A stretch of 23,443 nt of DNA from a virus: the IMG/VR virus record IMGVR_UViG_3300025646_000383, positions 1 to 23,443 of that record. One strand, 5' to 3'. This document shows, one piece after another, positions 12,641 to 21,737 of the stretch. The notes under the pieces are model-generated. The model was not told the origin of the DNA and searched no databases. It saw only the letters and a list, made by a program, of their open reading frames with translations. How positions within the stretch are numbered: position 1 is the first letter of the stretch; each line of letters opens with the position of its first letter. Made by a program: the position numbers and the translations under genes.

Positions 12641-15600
12641 ATGACTAAAGTAACAATAATAGATTCAACTACATTTGAAACTCCTCAATATACCCCAGGA
12701 GATGAACAAGCTATAACTTCTATTGCTGTTAATTCTACTTTTACTACAGAAAATGGAAGGGTAGAAGCTTTAGTTTATGATTTAGATAATAATTTATTAA
12801 GTTACAACCCTAATGCTAAATACTCCTCAATAGAAAATGGAGTAGGAGGTAATTTATCTTTATCGGATGCTTTATTGGTTTATCCTGAGGATGAAGTAAA
12901 AGGTTTAGGATTAAATGTAGGGAAGTACAATGTTTTCTATAATTTTTTAAACAATGAATTAGGTTCTTCAGAAGCTAAACCTTTTTCAATTAAACAAATC
13001 TCTGCTAATAGAAAAGAAATCAGATTAACTACTAGTTTTACTTCAGAAGAAGAACTACAAGAAAAGGTTAACCAAATTTTCCCAGAGACAATAATATCTC
13101 CAGCTTACCCAGATTTTTATTTAAATTTTGGTCAAAACAGATTATCAATAGCTAATAATATATTATTTGATAATACTAATAACCAATATTCTGTTTTAAT
13201 TAAATTGTATGAACCTCTTCCTTCATTTGTTCAAGAAAGAGATGTTACTTGGGTAACTACCAACCAAAGAGATTCTATAGCATATCAAGTTGAATTCGAA
13301 CAAGAAATCCTTCCAGTTCCTAAAAAGAATGTACTAAAAGGACCTAATTTTTCCCTCCCATTAAATAACCAAGTTCACAGTTCAGTTAAACTTACTAGTT
13401 TAAGTGAGCTTCAAAATTTATCGGGTATTACAACTGCTTCTAGGAATCAGCTAGATAGTCTTTTAGAAGAAAAAGGAGTTGAAGTTAATGTAGATTATAC
13501 TAACTTTAATAACTTTATTCATTTTTCATCTGCTGAGGAAAGGATAAAAAATTTCTATTACAAAGTAGGATTAATACAAAGTGCTTCTAATGAATTAAAT
13601 AATGAACCTACAGGAAGTTCTACTTACATATCTGCTAGTAAAACTATTTTTGAAAATCAAATTTCTTCTATAATAGAAAATTTTGATGGATTTGAATATT
13701 GGTTATATTATTCTTCGGGGTCTTATGATGAAAATGCTTATCCTCAACCTTATCCTAAGACCACCAGCACTAAACCTTATACTTTAGCATCTACAGGAAG
13801 CGCAGCTGCTTTAAATTGGCTGTATACTGGGTCTCTTTCCGGATCTAATTATGATTATGAAAATCAAGATAATTTAACTCGTACTATCCCTGAATATCTA
13901 TTAGAAGACCCAGCTAACGAACCTTATAAAAAGTTCGTTGAAATGATAGGTCAACATTTTGATACATTATTTACTTATATTCAAGATATTACTAATAGAT
14001 ATAATGGTGATAATAGATTGGATTTTGGAATATCTAAGGATTTAGTTGGGGATGCTCTTAAGTCTATGGGTATAAACCTTTATACAGGTAATTTTACTTC
14101 TAATGATCTAGTAAATTCTTTAATAGGTACTAGGGTTCCCTCAACTCAGCCTGATGGGCAAACTAACGTAAGTACTTATATAACTGCTTCTGCAGATGTA
14201 GTACCTGTAGAAGATGTAAATAAGGAAATTTATAAAAGAATTTACCATAATTTACCCTTATTACTAAGACAAAAAGGTAGTATTGCTGGGTTAAGGACTC
14301 TTATTACATGTTTTGGTATTCCTGAAGAAATTTTTCCTATAAGGGAATTTGATATAAAGTATATAGCCACTACCCAAAGTCTTCCTGCCGTAGGAGAATC
14401 AGGAAGTATTAGTTTTGATACTAAAAGTATTGTTCTCCCCCCAGAAATGACCTCAACTGATTATATCCCCTCAACACTTTTATCCCCATCAGTTAGAGTA
14501 CAACAAAATTATATTAAAAGCGAAAGTTATGATAGAAGTTTGCATTATGTTGAGGCAGGATTTTCACCCCAAGGGTATATAGATGAAACAGATCACTCAA
14601 GTTTTGATCCTTTAGATACATCATTTCCTGATTTCAATGATTTTTATTTTGGATCTGCCTCATATTATAGCACCAAATTTATCACTGGTCCTCAAGCTTC
14701 AGGTCAAACTGTTACTTGGGATTTTTCAGCATATATAAGATATATAAAGTTTTTTGATAGTTCTTTATTCCAAATGATTAAAGACTTTATTCCTGTGAGA
14801 TCTAGTACTTCTACAGGAGTAATTATTAAACCTACTATAAAAGAAAGACAACGTCAAAGACCTGCTCAATTAGCATATGAAAATGTAATTTATAGTGGAT
14901 CAGGAATTACCTTAGATTATAATTTTGGTTCTGGGTCTTATTATCAAAGAGCTGTAGGAGATTATGATAAAAAAAGGGATTTTGCTCGTATAGGAGGTGC
15001 TGAGTATGATTATGCTTATAGACATCCCGGAACTACTGGGGGGGCTTTTAATAATTTAAATAAAGTAACATTCAGTGGGGAAAACGATTGGGAGTTACAT
15101 GATACTGCTACTCCTCTTATACAAGTAACCCAATCTTGGAACGAAACCACCTTTACTACTTTGGGGTATGCCCAGCAAACCCAATCGGCTCAAATTAATA
15201 ATAGTGGGTATATAATTTCTCACACTACTCAAGATGAATTTTATAACGGAATTTTTTATCAAAGTGGTATTGGTAATTTTGATAATTATTTAATTAGAGA
15301 ATTACCGGTTTCTTTATCATTAAATGCTGGAACTGGGAAGATTAGAACTGATAATAATAGATTTAACCCTTATAAAAAGCCTTCAAGCAATACTTATGCT
15401 GGGTTAACCAAGGCTAATTTCTCAGGGGTTTTGGGTTTCTTGTCGCTTACAGCAGAAATAGGATACAGTATAGCAGGGGATGATGCTTATATTTTAATAA
15501 AAATAGCAGGAGATATAACTCAAGAATTATTAGAAGGTAACGGTTCTACTTTAACCTTCTCAGGCAGTAGCGGTAATTATTTATTTAATGTAGGTACTCC

Positions 15601-16141
15601 TTCATTAACTAATAATGGATCAGATTACATACAGTTCCAAGCTTTAGAAGGTGCTCCTGTGATAGGAAGTGAGGAAGATTGGTTAGCAGAAACAAGTGGT
15701 ATGACTTTTATTGCTAACTGGGATCCTGATGAGGATGATACTAATGCTGGTCCTTGGGCTTATAATGAGTATAATCCTTTAATTAATAATTCATTTGATC
15801 CCCAAGCAGGACTTGTTAATTATAATGGGATAAGAAAATCCACTTTTTATATGGATGCTGATTATTCCCCCTCAGCTTCTAGTTCACTAAATCCAATTAA
15901 CACAGATTTGTTGTTAAGTGGATCCGCTTCTAAAGCCCCTGTTCAAGATTCATATTATGCTTCAAATTGGTGGTCAAACTCCAGATATAATGGAGTTAGA
16001 AGAAGTTCTCCTGATTTTAATGTTAAAGTTATTAGAGTCACATCAGATATTAATAGTTTGTACACCTCAGAATCTCTTGGATTTGATCCATTCATTTCTA
16101 AATCACTACCTGATCAACCTCAATTACCTGAAGGTAGGTAA
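12641..16141 (+). CDS. Giant baseplate protein, probable gp7/gpI equivalent
   Basis: At 1166 residues this is the largest gene in the window. The central part (about 404-575) carries the key evidence. A helical segment IPEYLLEDPANEPYKKFVEM with FDTLFTYIQDITNRY is followed by IYHNLPLLLRQKGSIAGLRT and LITCFGIPEEIFPI. That pattern of a helical bundle ending in a GS..GL..L...G..P motif is typical of phage tail protein I/gp7-type wedge proteins, which pair with gp6 (TssG with TssF in type VI secretion). T4 gp7 is similarly large (1032 residues), and its gene follows that for gp6. The flanking N- and C-terminal regions are beta-rich, with Ser/Gly/aromatic-rich strands (GSASYYSTKF, GSGSYYQRAV). Equivalence is inferred from pattern and order, not proven. 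Confidence 0.68.
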   Translation: MTKVTIIDSTTFETPQYTPGDEQAITSIAVNSTFTTENGRVEALVYDLDNNLLSYNPNAKYSSIENGVGGNLSLSDALLVYPEDEVKGLGLNVGKYNVFYNFLNNELGSSEAKPFSIKQISANRKEIRLTTSFTSEEELQEKVNQIFPETIISPAYPDFYLNFGQNRLSIANNILFDNTNNQYSVLIKLYEPLPSFVQERDVTWVTTNQRDSIAYQVEFEQEILPVPKKNVLKGPNFSLPLNNQVHSSVKLTSLSELQNLSGITTASRNQLDSLLEEKGVEVNVDYTNFNNFIHFSSAEERIKNFYYKVGLIQSASNELNNEPTGSSTYISASKTIFENQISSIIENFDGFEYWLYYSSGSYDENAYPQPYPKTTSTKPYTLASTGSAAALNWLYTGSLSGSNYDYENQDNLTRTIPEYLLEDPANEPYKKFVEMIGQHFDTLFTYIQDITNRYNGDNRLDFGISKDLVGDALKSMGINLYTGNFTSNDLVNSLIGTRVPSTQPDGQTNVSTYITASADVVPVEDVNKEIYKRIYHNLPLLLRQKGSIAGLRTLITCFGIPEEIFPIREFDIKYIATTQSLPAVGESGSISFDTKSIVLPPEMTSTDYIPSTLLSPSVRVQQNYIKSESYDRSLHYVEAGFSPQGYIDETDHSSFDPLDTSFPDFNDFYFGSASYYSTKFITGPQASGQTVTWDFSAYIRYIKFFDSSLFQMIKDFIPVRSSTSTGVIIKPTIKERQRQRPAQLAYENVIYSGSGITLDYNFGSGSYYQRAVGDYDKKRDFARIGGAEYDYAYRHPGTTGGAFNNLNKVTFSGENDWELHDTATPLIQVTQSWNETTFTTLGYAQQTQSAQINNSGYIISHTTQDEFYNGIFYQSGIGNFDNYLIRELPVSLSLNAGTGKIRTDNNRFNPYKKPSSNTYAGLTKANFSGVLGFLSLTAEIGYSIAGDDAYILIKIAGDITQELLEGNGSTLTFSGSSGNYLFNVGTPSLTNNGSDYIQFQALEGAPVIGSEEDWLAETSGMTFIANWDPDEDDTNAGPWAYNEYNPLINNSFDPQAGLVNYNGIRKSTFYMDADYSPSASSSLNPINTDLLLSGSASKAPVQDSYYASNWWSNSRYNGVRRSSPDFNVKVIRVTSDINSLYTSESLGFDPFISKSLPDQPQLPEGR

Positions 16142-16149
16142 TATTTATA
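16142..16149 (+). promoter_or_regulatory. Exact TATTTATA motif before the 16164 gene
   Basis: In the context GTAATATTTATACATAAAG, beginning right after the upstream stop and ending 14 bases before ATG 16164. It fills much of a 22-base gap. Confidence 0.55.
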
Positions 16150-16163
16150 CATAAAGTTACTAA

Positions 16164-18200
16164 ATGGCAACATCTCAAGGAACCCAACCAGATCCCCTAT
16201 TACCTAGTGGTTTTTCCATCAGTCCTCTAGCAAACCAGGCTAACCAACAGGATGAGATTACTATTCTTCAGGCTGAGGATTCAACTATTCCTCCTGTTAA
16301 TGGCATATTAGGGGGGTTACCTGTAGCTGAGAGAAATTCTGAGTATTTTGTGGTGGTAAAAGAAGTTGGGGATACTTCTCCTGAGATAATAGGTCAATCA
16401 CAATTTAAAGTAGTTTATCTATGTGATTCTCAACTAAATGTATCTAAACCCTCAGCAGGAGGAGGACCCGCATTACTTAATATTAATCAAAATTTTGAAA
16501 GACAAAAAAATGCTGTTGTAAGAGTAAATCAAGGTACAGTATTAAACCAACAATTAGCAGGAACTCATAAAATAACAGCTGTTGGATCTTTAGAACCTAT
16601 AGGGGGTACTCAAATAGGAACTAGTCCTTTAGCTTATGTAACTACAATGAGTTTTGTCCCCACAGATCAATTAGGAGTAGCCCCAGGATTACAAGTAGAA
16701 ACCTATTATTACTGGTTAAATAAAACAGTAGGTTTTCAAAATACACAATCTATGTATCTTAAATCTGGAGTTATAAGTAGTAATCTCCTTCCTGCAGGGG
16801 AAAGTGGTGGGTCATGGTCAAAGCCCAATGTAATTCAAGCCTCAGGATCAGGCACAAGTAATGGATTTAGAACTTATTATGATGAACAACAAAATGCAAC
16901 TACAGGTTCGGCTGTAACTGGGTCTAATGTCTTAGGATTATGGGCTGAAAATTATCAAGATGGGATTACTATATTAACGGGGTCTGTTCAAGGAAATACC
17001 CGAATTAGGGTGAGTTGTGGAGTAGGAATTAATATTGCCACTAGTAGTATAGCAGACTTTTTTAGACCTGCTTTTGGGGCTAATACTGGGAAATCTGGAG
17101 GGGGTCAAGTAAGTATTTCTACTGCTGTAAAGTTAAAAGTTTATAGAGATGTAGGAGGAACTGGGGCTAATATTCAATTAATAGATCAAACTCAAAAATC
17201 TATTAATCTTGATCACCCATTTTTAGTTGCTAATGGAAGTTATAATCCGTCTCGTGCTAATGCTTTAGCCAATTATGACGATCCTGCCTCAATTTATTCT
17301 TCTTTTAATTGGTCTCCTGATAGAGCAGCATTTCCTTCATTAATAACAGATTATTTTGATGTTACTGCAGGAGATAAAATTTATGCTAGACTAGAACTTC
17401 CTGAGGAAACTACCTCTTCGGTAGCTTTTGAAAATGAAGGATATTTTACTGAAAGTTTATTCAGGCACAGGAATAGAGCAGCTCTAAGATCATATCAATA
17501 TTTTGGAGGTCACCTAATTATGAATCAAGAAACTCCTCCCGGAGCTAATTTTATAAATGGGATAACCGGAATTACTGCTAGTTATTTTACTACTCAAAGT
17601 GATGGGATAAGTGTATCCCAATCTATTTGGAATTACACAGGAAGTTATTGGATTGGGTATAATAATTTTAGTAGTAGTGAAGAAGGAATAGGTTCTTATA
17701 TAACTGCTTCTACTCCTTTAACTAATTTTTACGGAGGAGAATATGTACAAGTAAACCCTGGGACTGAGGATTATAATACGTTAAACGCTAATGGTGAGGT
17801 AACAGCTTCCCTAGGAAGTGGAGCTACTAAAACTACTTGGTTAAGTTTTGGATTTAATCCTATTAAACTCCCTTTTGTTCCTGTAGCAGGAGATTTTATA
17901 AGGTTTGAATATACTAAAAGTAAAGTTTACTTAATAACTCAAGTTCAATCTGTTAGTAACGTTTTAAAACTTAAACTTGATGGTCAAATCCCAGAATCCA
18001 CAGTACTAGATAATTTTGTTATTTATAGAATTGTAGAAGATGGGCAATACATTATATTAGACGTAGAAAAAAATACAGAGGTGGGAGTAGATCAAGCCTT
18101 TTCAGGACTTATTACTCCTGAGTTCCCTTCTGTTGAATTAGAAGAAAGATCAGAAACTTTATTTTTTGATTTAAAACAAGCAAATATTATAGAAGACTAA
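16164..18200 (+). CDS. Large beta-rich tail or baseplate protein (678 aa), unassigned
   Basis: The 678-residue protein is Ser/Thr/Gly-rich with many short strands and few Cys or Lys residues, typical of phage fibre or baseplate proteins. Residues 52-95 (NSEYFVVVKEVGDTSPEIIG, SQFKVVYLCDSQLNV) look like a compact attachment domain. A central region (about 255-430) reads like a jelly-roll or carbohydrate-binding sandwich. The C-terminal 100 residues (FRFEYTKSKVYLITQVQSV-like strands, then DGQYIILDVEK) form another beta module. Its position after the wedge genes suggests a T4 gp8-gp10-like peripheral protein or fibre network part; sequence alone does not decide. Confidence 0.6.
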   Translation: MATSQGTQPDPLLPSGFSISPLANQANQQDEITILQAEDSTIPPVNGILGGLPVAERNSEYFVVVKEVGDTSPEIIGQSQFKVVYLCDSQLNVSKPSAGGGPALLNINQNFERQKNAVVRVNQGTVLNQQLAGTHKITAVGSLEPIGGTQIGTSPLAYVTTMSFVPTDQLGVAPGLQVETYYYWLNKTVGFQNTQSMYLKSGVISSNLLPAGESGGSWSKPNVIQASGSGTSNGFRTYYDEQQNATTGSAVTGSNVLGLWAENYQDGITILTGSVQGNTRIRVSCGVGINIATSSIADFFRPAFGANTGKSGGGQVSISTAVKLKVYRDVGGTGANIQLIDQTQKSINLDHPFLVANGSYNPSRANALANYDDPASIYSSFNWSPDRAAFPSLITDYFDVTAGDKIYARLELPEETTSSVAFENEGYFTESLFRHRNRAALRSYQYFGGHLIMNQETPPGANFINGITGITASYFTTQSDGISVSQSIWNYTGSYWIGYNNFSSSEEGIGSYITASTPLTNFYGGEYVQVNPGTEDYNTLNANGEVTASLGSGATKTTWLSFGFNPIKLPFVPVAGDFIRFEYTKSKVYLITQVQSVSNVLKLKLDGQIPESTVLDNFVIYRIVEDGQYIILDVEKNTEVGVDQAFSGLITPEFPSVELEERSETLFFDLKQANIIED

Positions 18201-18209
18201 AAAATACGA

Positions 18210-18217
18210 TATTTATT
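18210..18217 (+). promoter_or_regulatory. TATTTATT motif before the 18238 gene
   Basis: In the context ACGATATTTATTACATATAAT, ending 20 bases before ATG 18238, inside a 37-base noncoding gap. Seven of eight bases match. Candidate promoter for the 18238-21259 gene group. Confidence 0.5.
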
Positions 18218-18237
18218 ACATATAATTAATACACACA

Positions 18238-18900
18238 ATGGGATATTTAAATAACGCAGTAATAACGGTAGATGCTATATTAACAGATAGAGGTAGAGAA
18301 TTGTTAGCTCGTGGAGACGGTTCTTTCAAAATCACCCAGTTTGCTCTATCTGATGATGAGATTGATTATTCTCTATATGACCCAACAGATCCTTCGGGTT
18401 CTGCTTTTTTTGGTAAAAATATAGAAAATATGCCTTTATTAGAAGCTATGCCTAAAGCAACACAAAATTTAAGATATAAATTAACTACTCTTCCAAGAGG
18501 TACATCCCAAATGCCTGTGTTGGATATTGGATATACTTCAATTACCCTAAAACAAGGAGCTACCTTGTCTATCACACCTCAAACTCTTAACTATTTAGGT
18601 AATAACCAAGTATTTGAAGCAGGAGGTTATACAGTAACTATTGCAGACGTGAGAACCATGGCTTCATTTGAGGGTATTGGTGTTAATACGCAAGCTGCTC
18701 AAAACTTAAATGCTACTCAAACACTAGGTGCAGCTACACAGAAAACTGTTATAGGTACTACAATTAATATGAAAGCAACTACAGTAAATACCTTATTTGG
18801 TTCATCTGCTACTTCTATTAAAACATCATTATTAGTAGTTGGAAGGGATAGTGGTGCTAGAATTACAATTCCTCTTACTGTTACTAAAAACACTCAATAA
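18238..18900 (+). CDS. Phage structural protein with conserved ILTDRGRELLARG N-terminus
   Basis: The 220-residue protein opens with NNAVITVDAILTDRGRELLA and then FKITQFALSDDEIDYSLYD. I recognise this N-terminal signature as recurring in structural proteins of large myoviruses, without a defined function. The rest is a beta-rich domain (TLSITPQTLNYLG, YTVTIADVRT) and a Thr/Ala/Asn-rich C-terminus ending in VGRDSGARITIPLTV, possibly an Ig-like fold. It heads the block containing the three paralogues, all in the same direction with small gaps, so they probably form one virion substructure. Confidence 0.65.
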   Translation: MGYLNNAVITVDAILTDRGRELLARGDGSFKITQFALSDDEIDYSLYDPTDPSGSAFFGKNIENMPLLEAMPKATQNLRYKLTTLPRGTSQMPVLDIGYTSITLKQGATLSITPQTLNYLGNNQVFEAGGYTVTIADVRTMASFEGIGVNTQAAQNLNATQTLGAATQKTVIGTTINMKATTVNTLFGSSATSIKTSLLVVGRDSGARITIPLTVTKNTQ

Positions 18901-18910
18901 TTAACTTAGC

Positions 18911-19717
18911 ATGTCATTTAAAAGATTAGAACCAGAAGATTTTCTTATAAGCACGGATGCAATTGTAGCCCCAGCTTTTTCTAATGGTAGTATTTCATCT
19001 ACAGGAACTGCTAAAGCTAACACAGGAGCAAGTGCCAATTATTATACAGCAGTTAATGGAACTGATTCAAGATTAGAATTAGCAGTTGCTTATGGAGATA
19101 AAGCTGCTACTGGAACTGATATTAATCAACAAGTAGTATATAGGCAATTTGCTAATGTTATTACAGGAGATAGTGGGGGAACTTTACCTATAGGAGATAA
19201 GTTTGTAGCAGTTGTTTTAGAGAGATCAAGATTTAAACAATCAATTTTTCCCGCTTCATTTCAAATAGCTTATTCAATTGGGGGTTCTCCAACAGGAACA
19301 GTCCAAACTGGATCAGATGATGTAAGTTATGGCAATGCTGGGAGAGTTTACTCCAATTCAGCAGGAGATATTTATTTATACCCAGATATTGGAACAGCTA
19401 TAATGAGTGGAAGTAGTCTTCCTGCTTCTATTGCTTCTAATGCTGTAATAGCAGAAAGTGAAGAAATAATTACTTCAAATTTTGTTTTTGTTAGAGCTAG
19501 AAATGCTGAGTTTAATTACTCTCAAAACCCAACATTCATAGATTCAGGATCGGGAGGTGTAAGATATACCGACTTTATTACAGCTCCTCAAACATTTATT
19601 ACTACTGTTGGTTTATATAATGATAATGGTGATTTGTTAGCAGTTGCTAAATTATCTAAGCCCCTTAAAAAAGATTTTACCAAAGAAGCTCTTATTAGAG
19701 TTAAATTAGATTTCTAA
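18911..19717 (+). CDS. Tail/baseplate paralogue A of three tandem copies
   Basis: A 268-residue protein starting FKRLEPEDFLISTDAIVAPA. Shared elements with paralogue C (20567) are VVYRQFANVITGDSGG with LPIGDKF, RSRFKQSIFPASFQ, a YGNAGRVYSN..GDIYLYPDIG strand pair, FVRARNAEFNYSQNPTFID and a C-terminal TTVGLYNDNGDLLAVAKLSK followed by PLKKDF. The C-terminal EFNY-NP and GLYN-AVAKL motifs are also in paralogue B. The fold is beta-rich with no enzymatic motif. The repeated domain probably mediates assembly into the baseplate, with the variable middle giving each copy its own partner. No named family recognised; virion location is inferred from context. Confidence 0.65.
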   Translation: MSFKRLEPEDFLISTDAIVAPAFSNGSISSTGTAKANTGASANYYTAVNGTDSRLELAVAYGDKAATGTDINQQVVYRQFANVITGDSGGTLPIGDKFVAVVLERSRFKQSIFPASFQIAYSIGGSPTGTVQTGSDDVSYGNAGRVYSNSAGDIYLYPDIGTAIMSGSSLPASIASNAVIAESEEIITSNFVFVRARNAEFNYSQNPTFIDSGSGGVRYTDFITAPQTFITTVGLYNDNGDLLAVAKLSKPLKKDFTKEALIRVKLDF

Positions 19718-19721
19718 ATGA

Positions 19722-20567
19722 ATGGGCGTATTCAAAAAATTAACAGGTAATGATATTAGGGTTACCCCTATACAAGTAAAGTATGATAAAACTTATACTG
19801 GGGGACAAAAAACTGGGGATTCTGTTGATTTTAATTCTGGGAATGTAACTAGAAGTGATTTAACTGGGAGTGGTATAGATTCTCTAGCTTTATTATACTC
19901 GTCTATAAGACAATTGTTTTATGGATCTTTTATTTCACAAAACTTTTTAGCTAGTGGTAGTATAATTCATACTCCTGTAAATGGGGCTGTAGCCCAACAA
20001 GCAGAAGGGGTTTTTAGTAGATTTGATCCCTCTTTTCAAGGAAGTTTAGCTTACCAAAGATATTTTCCTATCGGCAATGATAAGGAAATTAAAGTAACCA
20101 CCCTTTCAACTAGAGATTTTGGAGAATCTATAGTACCTGGTACTGTATCTTATAGTACTTTTACTGATGATGCTTCTGGGAATTTAGTTGATGGTAGTGG
20201 TAATATTAGGGGGAATATTTTTTATGATCAAGGAATAATAGTAACTACAGGAACTAATGGAAACGGAACTTCCCCTACAACTGATACTTCTATTACTTAT
20301 CAAGGATCATATACAATTTATAGTATTCAATATAAATGTACAGCTTCCCCCAATGAATTTAATTATACTCTAAATCCAACTTTATTATCAAGTTCAAACA
20401 CAGAGTATGATCCTGCTGTAATCAATAGCCCAGATTTCATGCCTTATGTAACTACAATAGGACTTTATAATGAAAATCAAGAATTAATGATGGTAGCTAA
20501 ATTAGCACAACCTGTTCAATTGAATCCTTATACAGATACTAATTTTATAGTTAGATTAGATAGATAA
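19722..20567 (+). CDS. Tail/baseplate paralogue B of three tandem copies (diverged)
   Basis: A 281-residue protein. I chose ATG 19722 because ATG 19718, next to the upstream stop, closes after ten codons. It shares FKKL-GND at the N-terminus and the C-terminal NEFNYTLNPTLLSS, YVTTIGLYNENQELMMVAKL and PVQLNPY arrangement with paralogues A and C. It lacks their RQFANVI--D block and instead has SIRQLFYGSFISQNFLASGS and a Gly/Asn/Asp-rich middle (DDASGNLVDGSGNIRG). It is thus the most diverged of the three. It overlaps paralogue C by one base (TAATG at 20565). Probable structural protein. Confidence 0.65.
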   Translation: MGVFKKLTGNDIRVTPIQVKYDKTYTGGQKTGDSVDFNSGNVTRSDLTGSGIDSLALLYSSIRQLFYGSFISQNFLASGSIIHTPVNGAVAQQAEGVFSRFDPSFQGSLAYQRYFPIGNDKEIKVTTLSTRDFGESIVPGTVSYSTFTDDASGNLVDGSGNIRGNIFYDQGIIVTTGTNGNGTSPTTDTSITYQGSYTIYSIQYKCTASPNEFNYTLNPTLLSSSNTEYDPAVINSPDFMPYVTTIGLYNENQELMMVAKLAQPVQLNPYTDTNFIVRLDR

Positions 20568-21259
20568 TGCAATACAAAAAATTAGATACTGAGGATTTCA
20601 TTGTAGGCTATAATCCCATTATAGAACCAGCAGGTGCAAATGATGGTGGTTTGTTAGCTGCAGGAGAATATGATATAACAACAGGAAGTTTATCAGGACC
20701 TTCAAGTGGATCCCAAAGAGTTTATAGACAATTTGCTAATATTATACAAGGAGATAGTACTTCTAACCTTCCCGTAGGATCTTCCTTTTATGCTTTAACA
20801 ATTAGAAGAGCAAATTTTAAAGAATCTATTCACCCCTCTTCATTTTCTCTTAATGGTGTTAGATTATTAACAGGATCAGCAGATATAAACTATTGTAATG
20901 CCGGAAGAGAATATGTTAGCACTGATAGTGATTTTTATGTATACCCGGATATAGGAGTAGTATTAAAAAGTACCTCGGGATTTACTAATGTTTATGCTGC
21001 TAGTGAAGAAATTAATACTATAGGATATGCTTTTGTAAGAGCAGGAGCTAGTGAATTTAATTATTCAACTAATCCTTCATTTTTAGATGAAAATGATTAT
21101 ATAAGATTTACAGAATGGGTTTATAATCCCACTACATACGTTACAACTATAGGTTTTTATAATAATAATGGTGATTTATTAGCAGTTGCTAAATTACCTA
21201 AACCTACTAAAAAAGATTTCAACACAGATCTCTTATTTAAAGTAGAATTAAAATTTTAA
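20567..21259 (+). CDS. Tail/baseplate paralogue C of three tandem copies
   Basis: A 230-residue protein, the shortest of the three, starting YKKLDTEDFIVGYNPIIEPA. It is closest to paralogue A: VYRQFANIIQGDSTSNLPVG, RRANFKESIHPSSFSL, INYCNAGREYVSTDSDFYVY, then FVRAGASEFNYSTNPSFLDE and YVTTIGFYNNNGDLLAVAKL. The difference in length lies mainly in a shorter N-terminal insert between the first strand and the RQFAN block. It is the last gene of the virion block; five bases separate it from the GIY-YIG gene. Likely virion structural. Confidence 0.65.
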   Translation: MQYKKLDTEDFIVGYNPIIEPAGANDGGLLAAGEYDITTGSLSGPSSGSQRVYRQFANIIQGDSTSNLPVGSSFYALTIRRANFKESIHPSSFSLNGVRLLTGSADINYCNAGREYVSTDSDFYVYPDIGVVLKSTSGFTNVYAASEEINTIGYAFVRAGASEFNYSTNPSFLDENDYIRFTEWVYNPTTYVTTIGFYNNNGDLLAVAKLPKPTKKDFNTDLLFKVELKF

Positions 21260-21264
21260 AAAAT

Positions 21265-21714
21265 ATGAATTGGTTATATAATGGAAAAGAAATCACAGAC
21301 ATATCACAATTCCCCCCTAATACATTTGGGTTTGTCTATGAAGTGATTACCCCCGAAGGTAAAAAATATGTGGGTAAAAAAGTATTATACCACAATCAAA
21401 AACGAAAGAAAACCCGTGCAGAACTAGCCGAGCAACAAGGTGCTGGGAGAAGAGGTTTGTATAAAATCGTTAGTAAGGAAAGTGATTGGAAGACGTATAT
21501 AGGTTCAAATACAAATTTGAAACGTCAAATAACTGAAGGAGAAGTTACGAAGGAATCTTTGAAAAGACAAATTCTTGAAATCGCTCTCAATAAAAAACAC
21601 CTTACGTACCTGGAGACCAAATACCTATTTCAGCTAGAGGTATTAGAACACCCAGATAAGTATTTTAATGATAATATACTTGGAAAGTTTTTTACCTCAG
21701 ACTTTGATTTTTAA
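21265..21714 (+). CDS. SegE-type GIY-YIG nuclease domain protein
   Basis: The 149-residue protein shows a degenerate GIY-YIG core: FGFVYEV (residues 21-27, Phe-Val-Tyr at 23-25) and KKYVGKK (residues 33-39, Tyr-Val-Gly at 35-37), separated by the usual short hairpin. A basic helix follows, then SDWKTYIGSN (73-82), and LTYLETKYLF with the candidate catalytic Glu117, then YFNDNILGKFF with Asn135/137. Conserved positions and length fit the putative SegE GIY-YIG group of T-even phages. Members are free-standing homing or DNA-cutting enzymes. Here it sits exactly between the virion and replication blocks, with no interrupted gene in sight. CGT codons appear, unlike in the virion genes. Confidence 0.75.
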   Translation: MNWLYNGKEITDISQFPPNTFGFVYEVITPEGKKYVGKKVLYHNQKRKKTRAELAEQQGAGRRGLYKIVSKESDWKTYIGSNTNLKRQITEGEVTKESLKRQILEIALNKKHLTYLETKYLFQLEVLEHPDKYFNDNILGKFFTSDFDF

Positions 21715-21737
21715 ATTACCATTCGTATATTAAGTTT

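Noticed and set aside
18911-21259. Diversity-generating retroelement targets among the tandem paralogues
   Set aside because: No reverse transcriptase gene and no template/variable repeat pair were seen; differences are spread along the genes as in ordinary divergence.
21265-21714. Group I intron around the GIY-YIG gene
   Set aside because: No split gene flanks it and the adjacent genes are complete, so a free-standing nuclease is the simpler reading.
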